From NCBI RefSeq assembly GCF_036492835.1, contig NZ_AP025315.1, positions 372,001-436,000 of the forward strand: a stretch of 64,000 nt of DNA, given 5' to 3'. The notes beneath the pieces are model-generated. The model was given only the letters and a program-made list of their open reading frames with translations. It ran no database searches and was not told the DNA's origin. This stretch comes from Fulvitalea axinellae (lineage in GTDB: Bacteria > Bacteroidota > Bacteroidia > Cytophagales > Cyclobacteriaceae). Below, piece by piece: positions 44,732 to 52,746 of this stretch. The first letter of the stretch is position 1; the number at the start of each line of letters is the position of its first letter. The position numbers and the translations under genes were made by a program.

Positions 44732-45083
44732 GGACGTCTTGTTTTTTTCATTATTCCCTTTTTTCCGTATCAATTACACATTCGTTTCTCGGGATAATTA
44801 TTCTCTGTTCCTTGTCGCTTACTTTGAAAATAGTCCTTTGGGCTGGTTATACAGACCTTGTTGCGTTTTAATAAGATCTTCCGGAGACATTATAAGCGAA
44901 AGAGATAACCACATAACTATAGAAATACAAAGTGAATGTAATGAGTGATGAACCCTTTACTGAAGTGTATCAATGACTGTTTGTGTTATGAAGTTTTTTT
45001 CAAACGATGCTATAAGTATATTTATGACAGATAAATATAAATTTTTGCAGCTAAGGCATTTGCCCGAAAATATAGTAGAGTAA
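44732..45083. other. Region without supported gene (IS debris)
   Basis: This stretch contains further open frames that look like shadows of the decayed IS30-type fragment. No RNA gene or regulatory site was recognised. Confidence 0.5.
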
Positions 45084-45761
45084 ATGAAAAATGAATTTAT
45101 AGAAGTAACTGGAGAGGGAGAGTATCAAGAGAGAATAGAAAAGTATATCTTGGAATTAAGAATAGAAGTTAGGGCCTCTGATGAGGAAAAGGCTTTGAAA
45201 GATGTTTTTTCCTTAAAAGATAAAACCGTTATAGAACTTAAGCGTGCGGGACTAGCTACCGATAATATAATTGATGGAGGGCATGAGCTTTGGAAGCCTT
45301 GGTACGGAAGGAAAAAGACAGGGAAATGCGCTTACTATAAATTGATTCTTGAAACCGGGGACGAGAATCTTTTAAGCAAGTCAATTGAAAGGGCCACATT
45401 GCTGTTTCAAGAGCAAAGGTTTAATATGACGTATGAAATGAAACAGCCTAAATACGAAAACCCTATAGAAGCGGAAAAGCAGGCTATCAATGACGCGTTT
45501 GAAAATGCGATGAAAAAAGCGTCCGCAATTGCTGTATCGAGTAGTATTGAAATAGGAAACCTCTTGCAGGTTACTGAATTATCCAAATCAAAAAGAAATT
45601 CAGGATCATACGGAGATGAGGATTGGTTCGGTGATGAATCCAGGTTTGGAAGTGCACTTGTAGCGGGAGCGGCGGAAGAGGACAATCCCGCCATGAAAAA
45701 AACCGAGCGGACTGTCTGGATTCGATATAAGTTCAGATTCGAGATAAATCAAGTAACATAA
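45084..45761 (+). CDS. SIMPL-domain protein (DUF541), no signal peptide
   Basis: The 225-residue protein matches the SIMPL/DUF541 fold. The beta-alpha N-terminal FIEVTGEGEYQERIEKYILELRI is followed by FSLKDKTVIELKRAGLATDNI. The conserved helix AEKQAINDAFENAMKKASAIA leads into SSIEIGNLLQVTELSK. The C-terminal strand is IRYKFRFEI. Most family members are exported, but this one lacks an obvious signal peptide, so it may be cytoplasmic. Function is unknown (some members assemble into large oligomers). Confidence 0.78.
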   Translation: MKNEFIEVTGEGEYQERIEKYILELRIEVRASDEEKALKDVFSLKDKTVIELKRAGLATDNIIDGGHELWKPWYGRKKTGKCAYYKLILETGDENLLSKSIERATLLFQEQRFNMTYEMKQPKYENPIEAEKQAINDAFENAMKKASAIAVSSSIEIGNLLQVTELSKSKRNSGSYGDEDWFGDESRFGSALVAGAAEEDNPAMKKTERTVWIRYKFRFEINQVT

Positions 45762-45880
45762 AAGCACTGATACAAAGATAGTATTGCCGAGGGTTGTTGC
45801 GCACAACGACTTTGGGTACTTAACAATGTTAGTGAGTCGGATAACACTTTATAGACTTACTGTATGCATAAAGAAATAAA

Positions 45881-46369
45881 ATGAGAATAGAACAGATAGA
45901 AGAAAACTTTAAAATTGATATTGGGGCGCCAATGCCCACCATTCTGTCAAATGAATACAGCCTTTATCTGATCTTTTACATCAGAGATGTCGATCCGAAT
46001 TGGGACGGAAAGTCGGTGAAGGTTCGGAATAAAAAGAATAACGGAATCGTAACTGTAAAATTTGACGGATTCACTCAGTACAAATTCGGGAATCCGAATG
46101 ATGAGACAATAGATGGGCACCCGTTATATAAATTCGGACTTGAACCTTATTCGATTCAAAAGGTAATCGGATCGGAATGGATAAAAGAGTTGATGAAAAT
46201 GAATTCTGTTCATCCGGCCCATAAGGACGAATATTTTAAGGACTACGAGCATTTCATTTTCTTCTTCCATGATACTTGTCTGGAAGTAGTGGCAACAGGC
46301 TATTCATTTGAAAAAGACTCAGAGTCGAATATGAGAGAAGAGATTCAGCGAGTATGTAAGTTGCTATAG
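45881..46369 (+). CDS. Hypothetical protein (162 residues)
   Basis: The product is acidic and beta-rich: IGAPMPTILSNEYSLYLIFYIRD, NNGIVTVKFDGFTQYKF, then a helical KELMKMNSVHPAHKDEYFKDYEHFIFFFHDTCLEVVATGYSF. It lacks a signal peptide or membrane span. It resembles small cytoplasmic proteins common in Bacteroidota accessory islands, some of which act as immunity proteins, but no family was recognised. It has a self-contained position with intergenic space on both sides. Confidence 0.6.
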   Translation: MRIEQIEENFKIDIGAPMPTILSNEYSLYLIFYIRDVDPNWDGKSVKVRNKKNNGIVTVKFDGFTQYKFGNPNDETIDGHPLYKFGLEPYSIQKVIGSEWIKELMKMNSVHPAHKDEYFKDYEHFIFFFHDTCLEVVATGYSFEKDSESNMREEIQRVCKLL

Positions 46370-46599
46370 ATCTGTTGTAAACAGATCCCGAACCTAATAG
46401 TGGTTAACAAGAATGATTTCGTATGAAGGAAGGTAACATCGGAATCTGCTTAAAGTTAATCGCTTATGTTTTCAGTGCCAAAAAGTTATATCATAGTACA
46501 TGTCTTTATGTGTGATCATTTAAGAAAGACTATCCGGTTAACACTGAACATAAATACCGAAAGGGCATTTATCATATACATGACCATTGCGTATAGTAA

Positions 46600-47748
46600 A
46601 TGCAAAAGCTTGATATATTGATTGTAGGGGCGGGAATCGCTGGACTTACCTGCGCCGGCTTATTAAAAAAACACGGCGTAAGTCCCGTAATAATTGAAAA
46701 AGAACAAGAGGATAAATTCAACACTAGCGGATATATGCTAGGCTTGTTCCCCTTGGGAGGGCGTGTGCTTACGGCGCTGGACCTGTATGACGAATACCGG
46801 AGCCACAGCGCCGGGATGAACTATTATGATATCTATACGGCCAGAGGAAAACGACACCGAACCTACCCGCTTGGGGATTTAAGCAAAAAATTCGGCCCTT
46901 TAAGAGGGGTGAAAAGACAGGAGCTAATAGAGTTGCTTAAGAGCAAAACGGAAAACCGGATACGTTTCGGCATTACGATTAAGAGTATAAAACAGGAAGA
47001 TAAAAAAGTAAATGCCTCATTTTCTGATAATAGCTCGGCGATTTTCGATTTAGTGATAGTCGCGGACGGTATACACTCCTCTACCCGATCACTTTTATGG
47101 TCAAAAAACGAATACTCTTTTTACGACACGAACTGGGGCGGATGGGTGGAGTGGATCGACGAACCGAGTGCCGACCGGTACAAAGAGTGTTGGGATGCGG
47201 GATCGTTTGTGGGGATATATCCGGTAAAGGATAAGGCGGGGATATTTTTGGGAGGCCCGCATTCTATTAACCAAAGCAAAGGCCATAAGGCAATTGCGCA
47301 AAAGCTGAAACAGAGAATATCCCCCTCATGCGAATGGGCGCATAAGGCTCTCGATCAGTTTATAGAAACTAAAACTGGCGATCCTTTTTACTGGGAATTC
47401 CATGATTGCCAAACCAAAAACTGGCGCAAAGGCCAAGTGATATTATTGGGCGATGCGGCCTGCGGGTTTTTGCCCACCGCGGGCGTAGGGGCCTCAATGG
47501 CCATGGATTCGGCCGTGGCGCTGGTGGATGAACTCTCCCGGACCGACAAAGAACATATCGAATACGGCCTACACCTTTATATATCCAGACAAAAGAAAAG
47601 GGTGGAATCCGCCCAGAGAAATTCGCGGAGGCTGGCCAAGCTAATGTTCGTCGAATCAAAGTTTCGCGCCCGCCTGCGGGACTGTCTGTTGAGATTCTAT
47701 TCCCTTGATGATTTTATAAAGGATATCCGCAAGATTATGGAGGGATAA
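46600..47748 (+). CDS. FAD-dependent monooxygenase (PHBH fold)
   Basis: The 382-residue protein has the FAD-binding GxGxxG at 10-15 (ILIVGAGIAGLTCAG), a central DLVIVADGIHSSTRS segment (about 152-166), and the second FAD motif ILLGDAACGFLPTAGVGASMAMDSAVAL (about 280-308). These are hallmarks of class A flavoprotein monooxygenases or related oxidoreductases. The substrate is unknown. It lies upstream of the HopA1-like gene but with different character, so the two need not be linked. Confidence 0.9.
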   Translation: MQKLDILIVGAGIAGLTCAGLLKKHGVSPVIIEKEQEDKFNTSGYMLGLFPLGGRVLTALDLYDEYRSHSAGMNYYDIYTARGKRHRTYPLGDLSKKFGPLRGVKRQELIELLKSKTENRIRFGITIKSIKQEDKKVNASFSDNSSAIFDLVIVADGIHSSTRSLLWSKNEYSFYDTNWGGWVEWIDEPSADRYKECWDAGSFVGIYPVKDKAGIFLGGPHSINQSKGHKAIAQKLKQRISPSCEWAHKALDQFIETKTGDPFYWEFHDCQTKNWRKGQVILLGDAACGFLPTAGVGASMAMDSAVALVDELSRTDKEHIEYGLHLYISRQKKRVESAQRNSRRLAKLMFVESKFRARLRDCLLRFYSLDDFIKDIRKIMEG

Positions 47749-47801
47749 GCTAGAAAAGAGTGACTTCATGCCTGATACCGCTTTGCGCATAGGCGGGCTT
47801 T

Positions 47802-49802
47802 TTGTTTTCAGAGCTTGTTTTGATTTCCTTACCTTCAATTTCCGCATCTATACAGGGTGGCTACTCCTGTTCTGCCCATTCGCTTGAAGTTAACTTGGCC
47901 CAAGGCTTGCGTAAGGCTACAAAAGAAATCTCATTCCAAAGAATTCAATTTCACACAGAGCCTGTGTTTGTTTCCAAAAACAAGAGAAGAGCCACGCATC
48001 CGCATAACGGGGCTGTCACATCACAGCAATCAGGCCTTTATGTTTTACCCGCTACCGACTCGGTGATACAAGCCATGCTGATGTCGGGGACGGTGATGAG
48101 AAGGATTCACGGTTATTATCCTGGTAAAACAGGCATGATACCCTTGCCGAAGGTTACCCTCCAAGCCGGGCAACGGGTATTGCTTGACTATAATTCGAAG
48201 ATCGAAAAAGGAGAAGACGGAGCGAAAGAAGTCTGGTGCCAAGCTTATACCGACGGAGTGTTTGACGACTTTTGGATAAACGAAAATTATGTGGAATGGA
48301 CGCAGGCCACTGGCAATTCGTTTGAACAAATGATGAGAATGTTCGAGGAATGTTGGGATGGAAGCTTGATGAATAGACGTGATTTCGAATGGTTTTCTGG
48401 CCCTTTGCAAAAAAGCCTGTTTAACCATTATGGGCAATGCAAATGGCATAAGCCCGAATGCCATCAGCCGGGTCAGTTGAGGATAGCTCAAGAGTTGGTT
48501 AAAATTTTTCTGGCTAGGCCGAAAGAGAATGCCGGCCTTAAACAAAGCGGTGTGGGGTACCCGACAAAATATTATTCCCGTAGACAATTATCCTCACTCC
48601 GAGACTATTTGCCTTTATGTAAATTCTTTTTAAGAATAAGTGCTCAAGGAGGCGAAGGCACGTCTGCCAAAGTCCGGCCGTCGGCGGGAAGGGACGTGCC
48701 TTTTTGTTACGAAGTTTTTCTGAATGTCCCCGCCCAATTTCTGGTTGCCGTAATGACAGACTTGGTACCTCTACTGGATAACCTAAAAGAAGATTGTGGC
48801 GATATGGACATCGACTCCATATCGGTGGCCCCATTGAATGATTTGGCCAAACGGGCGGATAGTATTTGTATTAGCGTGAATTCGGAGAAGGGATTTGAAA
48901 GGGTAAAAGCGTATTTGATCGATTATATAGAAAAGCATGGAAGCCATTTTGTCGATGAGTCTTTGTGTTTGACCGAACGCTTCGCAAAGGGGGCCAGCTG
49001 GAGTCAAGATCCTGTGTTTAGTAACGTATGGGAAATGGACGAAGGGTTGCTGGCCAGCGTTTCCCGCTTCCTTGACAGAGTGCGTGACGCATTGGAAGCA
49101 TACCATAGAAAGCCTCCGTTTTTTGATTTCAAAAGCCAGTCGTGGGCTGACTTAAAAAGGTTACACCAGAGGGTCTCCGAACAAATGGCTTCGGAAGAAA
49201 AGGGAGTTCAAATAAGCAAAAAAGACCTTAGGCAAATGGACAGGACGGCGGGCGTATTAAAGATTCAAGGTTTGTCGGAGCCCGTCACGGATTGGATGGA
49301 TCATTTTGAACGATACGAGAAAAGTCTTTCAAAAGACAGAAAGACGTTCTTGGGACTTCGTATGGAAGCTTTGGCCCAATTGGCGGAAAAGAAATTAAGA
49401 AAACGGAACTTGGCTATTCGGACTTATATGCGCATCTGCGAACGTTTGGGGATAGACTTTTTTTATCCGTACCGGAATCTGCCCATTAAACCTTTTACCG
49501 ATGACGATCTAGTAATAGTAAGCGAAGAACGTGAAGAAAGCGAATCCGTGGCCGGAGTTTCTGCGCCTGAGGCCCTGTTTCTTCCGAACATCGATTTTCC
49601 GGAGGAAGGCGAGGTGGAGTCAAGCGCAACAGCCAGTTTTGTTCCTGGACTCGGCAGAGAGATGACTACCTTCAGATCAGAACAGGAGGAGGCGATGGAA
49701 TGCGTTCGGGATGCCCTGTCAAAAGCTTATATGCAAGTAGTAGCCGGTGAAGAAAGACAAAGGTTGAAGACCGAAAAGCCCGATCGGCCAAAACAAGAAT
49801 AA
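47802..49802 (+). CDS. HopA1-like effector domain protein
   Basis: The 666-residue protein contains a region (about 300-600) resembling the HopA1 type III effector family. The cues are a strand FCYEVFLNVPAQFLVAVMTD, an RADSICISVNSEKGFERVKAYL block and the VDESLCLTERFAKGASWSQDP segment. A late ERLGIDFFYPYRNLP resembles the family's C-terminal PYLN-type motif. The N-terminal ~150 residues are unrelated and contain SVIQAMLMSG and a compact beta domain. The TTG start is uncertain. It is convergent, three bases apart, with the next gene. An injected effector or toxin role is plausible but unproven. Confidence 0.6.
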   Translation: MFSELVLISLPSISASIQGGYSCSAHSLEVNLAQGLRKATKEISFQRIQFHTEPVFVSKNKRRATHPHNGAVTSQQSGLYVLPATDSVIQAMLMSGTVMRRIHGYYPGKTGMIPLPKVTLQAGQRVLLDYNSKIEKGEDGAKEVWCQAYTDGVFDDFWINENYVEWTQATGNSFEQMMRMFEECWDGSLMNRRDFEWFSGPLQKSLFNHYGQCKWHKPECHQPGQLRIAQELVKIFLARPKENAGLKQSGVGYPTKYYSRRQLSSLRDYLPLCKFFLRISAQGGEGTSAKVRPSAGRDVPFCYEVFLNVPAQFLVAVMTDLVPLLDNLKEDCGDMDIDSISVAPLNDLAKRADSICISVNSEKGFERVKAYLIDYIEKHGSHFVDESLCLTERFAKGASWSQDPVFSNVWEMDEGLLASVSRFLDRVRDALEAYHRKPPFFDFKSQSWADLKRLHQRVSEQMASEEKGVQISKKDLRQMDRTAGVLKIQGLSEPVTDWMDHFERYEKSLSKDRKTFLGLRMEALAQLAEKKLRKRNLAIRTYMRICERLGIDFFYPYRNLPIKPFTDDDLVIVSEEREESESVAGVSAPEALFLPNIDFPEEGEVESSATASFVPGLGREMTTFRSEQEEAMECVRDALSKAYMQVVAGEERQRLKTEKPDRPKQE

Positions 49803-49804
49803 AG

Positions 49805-51244
49805 TTAGCGTTTGGCTTCTACCCCAAACTTTTCATGAGGTTCCCCATATTTGTAATCTTCGCCCCTATTGAGTTCATACATATAGGCAAACCATTTTCT
49901 CAATTGTAAAATCACTGGTTCAATACCATGTACCACAGGCAGGCTTCTCATTTCGAAGATGGGCATTTCTTCATCAGTTCTCAGGTTTAAGTCCGTTTGC
50001 CTTCCCAAGCCACCAATGGATTCCAATCTGGGACGGGCGGATTTATCCGGGAAGTTTTTTTGCGTCAAATAGTCTATCTCCGGAATACTGCAGGCCCACA
50101 TGCCACTGCTTAGTTTATCCAAAACTGTTGTCGGGTATTTGTTGTAGAAAACTCGGTCCCTATAAATTCCCTTCGCAAAGAAAGGCGCTTTTAAGTCTAT
50201 AACTTTTGCGTCGCAAGCGGGCATTAATATCTCAGGCTCGGAATACATCGACCAGTCTGTTCTCTCTTTTTGGTAAACAGAAGGGGAACACATTAAATGG
50301 ATCAATTCATCCCATTTCTCATGCCCTCTTCGTGAAAGATAAGTCCATTCGGTACTCGGTAATAGGTCGAACATTTTTTTGAAGTCCGTTCGGGCGAGTA
50401 TCGTCATGAAGGCCTTCGCATATGCGCCTACGCCTTGGGTTCCTCTGATAAGGTATGCGGCAACAAGATTAAGCAACCCCTGAAGGTGAGGGCTTGGGCC
50501 ACGGTAACGCAAGTCAGGATTCAATTTCCAGAATTGCCTTAAGGCCTCTTCCGCTATCAAAGTGGCTCTTCCTAATAAAATCAAATTCGCTCGATACCCA
50601 TGCGCTGTATCGGATCCGATCTCTAAGCGCCCGGCTTTCCTACGTTCCGCCATTTCAAAGCTCTCATCGTCTTCACTCATGCCAAAGTCTTTGATAAAGG
50701 GCGATATCATACCCATTCGTACGCCTGAGGTTGCCTGAGCACGGATGCGTGCTCCTCTATGAAACATTAGTAGCGAAAGCAGGATTCTGTCTTTCACAAT
50801 TCTGCCAAGCCCTTGTCTCTCAAAATCAATTAGAGTGATTATGGAAGGTGAAGTGTTTAAAATATGATAGAAACGCCTTAGCTGGCGAAAAAACACTGAA
50901 AGCTGATAAAACCCCTCATCGTCTTCCTCAAAAGGAATACTGACGATCTCTAAGGCAGAGTCTGAGGAATAGGAGCCTTCCTCGGCCTCAAGATCAAATA
51001 GGGGCGCCTTGAATAATTTGTCTCCTTTTGGTAAGATGTTTTTTTTGCCGTCTTCAAAACAAAGATGATCGTATGCCTTCTGATCGATGGATTGGCCTAC
51101 TCTTATATTAAAAAATTCAATCTCAAAGCCTGTTTTGCATTGAATAGGAGCCAAAGAAAGCTTCGGAGGGGATTTAGATGCTTCTCCATGGTCGCCGTAC
51201 GGAGACTTCTCTTGCTTTATCCCCTTTTTTTGATAACAAAACAT
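49805..51244 (-). CDS. Protein with amidoligase-like N-terminal motifs (candidate effector)
   Basis: The 479-residue product has LAPIQCKTGFEIEF (about 31-44) and a LEIVSIPFEEDDEGFY block (about 99-114). These resemble the GxExEF and E-V-V-S-P motifs of COOH-NH2 ligase (amidoligase)-type proteins and occur near the N-termini of exported effectors in Bacteroidota. The remaining sequence is mixed helical. Catalysis is not demonstrated, and conserved residues beyond these two motifs were not verified. It ends three bases from the HopA1-like gene, suggesting a joint cargo locus. An alternative is a stand-alone ligase. Confidence 0.5.
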   Translation of the reverse strand: MFCYQKKGIKQEKSPYGDHGEASKSPPKLSLAPIQCKTGFEIEFFNIRVGQSIDQKAYDHLCFEDGKKNILPKGDKLFKAPLFDLEAEEGSYSSDSALEIVSIPFEEDDEGFYQLSVFFRQLRRFYHILNTSPSIITLIDFERQGLGRIVKDRILLSLLMFHRGARIRAQATSGVRMGMISPFIKDFGMSEDDESFEMAERRKAGRLEIGSDTAHGYRANLILLGRATLIAEEALRQFWKLNPDLRYRGPSPHLQGLLNLVAAYLIRGTQGVGAYAKAFMTILARTDFKKMFDLLPSTEWTYLSRRGHEKWDELIHLMCSPSVYQKERTDWSMYSEPEILMPACDAKVIDLKAPFFAKGIYRDRVFYNKYPTTVLDKLSSGMWACSIPEIDYLTQKNFPDKSARPRLESIGGLGRQTDLNLRTDEEMPIFEMRSLPVVHGIEPVILQLRKWFAYMYELNRGEDYKYGEPHEKFGVEAKR

Positions 51245-51613
51245 GCTAAGAAGGACAATGAAGGTTTTTGTTTCCTTGTCCTGAAGTTCTTTTGAGCTCT
51301 AATGTAGTATGAGTAAATGATGACGTATGCACTTACGAGGGATATAGATCAAACAAAATGCTAGACTGTTCAACAGAAGCTATGTCTTCCATATTTGGCA
51401 AGCGTAATTTAAAAATATAGGATATTCGATTTTATAGGTGCTATTAAATTCAATGACCTGCGAACCCTGGTACAATTGCTCTAAAACCGTCTATTGTAAT
51501 TTAAAGGAGCCTATTGATTACGTCTGTTATTTATAAGTATAATTACTGGTTGCTTTGGGGTATATTAGTAGTAAAATGGACGTCTATTATCGGCAGTTTA
51601 AACTAAAATTGAA
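51245..51613. other. Intergenic region between effector-like gene and lipoprotein
   Basis: The region of about 370 AT-rich bases contains no supported gene, RNA or repeat. It likely holds promoters for the leftward candidate effector and the rightward lipoprotein, but no motif is convincing. Confidence 0.45.
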
Positions 51614-52081
51614 ATGAGAAAACTAACAGCTATCTCGGTACTTTTTGCGTCAATAATTTTTTCAGCTTGTAGCGCATTTACAGGTGAAGAAGTCGGAAGA
51701 CTGCCTATAAACAAAATCAGTACTGATAACACGAATAAGTATATTCAAGAAACATCATTAAACCTTAAGAAGGGTGATGTGATTGCGATTTGGTCTGAAA
51801 TGGATTTGGCTTTTAGGGGAAATTTAGACTTAAAATTCATAATTGAGGTTTTGAGGGACGGTGAAAAGCTAGATGGGTTTGAAATTGATCCATCAGATAA
51901 GAAAATGACTATTGGAGAGCTTAGAACTACGGTCTCAGGAGCCACAGATTGGAGTTTTTTAGGAAGACACAGAAAAATGTCTATCGAAAAAGATGGAAAC
52001 TATACTTTCAAAGGAAAATTAGTTTCTTCGAAAAACTCATCTGTTAAAATAAAGAAAGCTGAAATTGTATTGAAAAAATAA
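51614..52081 (+). CDS. Small lipoprotein
   Basis: The 155-residue protein begins MRKLTAISVLFASIIFSACSAF, a clear lipobox. The mature domain alternates beta strands (KGDVIAIWSEMDLAFRGNLDLKFIIEVLRDGEKLD, then WSFLGRHRKMSIEKDGNYTFKGKL). It looks like a small beta sandwich displayed on the outer membrane or periplasm. No known family was recognised. The adjacent IS630 remnant suggests an unstable neighbourhood. Confidence 0.75.
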   Translation: MRKLTAISVLFASIIFSACSAFTGEEVGRLPINKISTDNTNKYIQETSLNLKKGDVIAIWSEMDLAFRGNLDLKFIIEVLRDGEKLDGFEIDPSDKKMTIGELRTTVSGATDWSFLGRHRKMSIEKDGNYTFKGKLVSSKNSSVKIKKAEIVLKK

Positions 52082-52109
52082 ATGATAAACGAAGCGAGCA
52101 ATGTAACCC

Positions 52110-52690
52110 AAAAGCAATGAAAGCATTCAACTTACGTCAACCACCCTAAGGACAACAAGGAGACTCATCAAGAGAACGAGAAGTACTTTCCCTTAGCCTG
52201 AGAACCGTTATCCGTTTTTTTAAAGGTAGAGCTGTTTGGAAAAGAACGAGAATGGCGACTGGTCGAGGAACGGATTATTACGAAGAGTTCCTGCTCGAAG
52301 ATGATCAACGCATTTGGGTTGATGAGCAAGAAAGGAAGACTAAATGTCTATTTTTTTAAGAGACTATCGATAGCGGGTTTGTTTTCGAGTGCGTAGACGA
52401 TTTCTGCGAACGTCTGGAAAAGCTCACTGTCCTAGTTCTAGATAACGCCCCTTGGCATAAATCAGAACAAAAAGAGCGGTGGAGAGAAAGGGGGCTTTAC
52501 CTGTTCTTTCTGCCACCGTATTCACCCCAATTGAATCTGGTTGAAATATTGTGGAACAAGATCAAATACGAGTGGCTCGAATTAAAAGACTACGCCACCT
52601 CCAAAACGCTAAAAGATGCTATAGTCAGTATTGTCAATGGCTTTATGACAGCTTATTGCATTTTAGTAGATGATCCGATCCGGTAAGTGC
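52110..52690 (+). pseudogene. IS630-like transposase remnant
   Basis: A disrupted frame encodes LTVLVLDNAPWHKSEQKERW and LPPYSPQLNLVEILWNKIKY (catalytic Asp and Glu motifs of IS630/DDE_3 transposases), followed by a C-terminal tail. Upstream there are stops and shifts (for example after GKCLFF-like residues). The element is degraded and should be non-functional. No terminal repeats were recognised. Confidence 0.85.
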
Positions 52691-52746
52691 TTTTTACTAA
52701 ATGTTTCGGGAGTCTTTTGGATTGGTCTTTTCTTTATGCATGAATA

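Noticed and set aside
44463-44948. 161-residue frame overlapping the IS30-like fragment
   Set aside because: It is a shifted frame in decayed IS sequence without recognisable domains.
47802-51244. A contractile injection system encoded here
   Set aside because: No tube, sheath, baseplate or ATPase genes were found nearby; only possible cargo genes are present.
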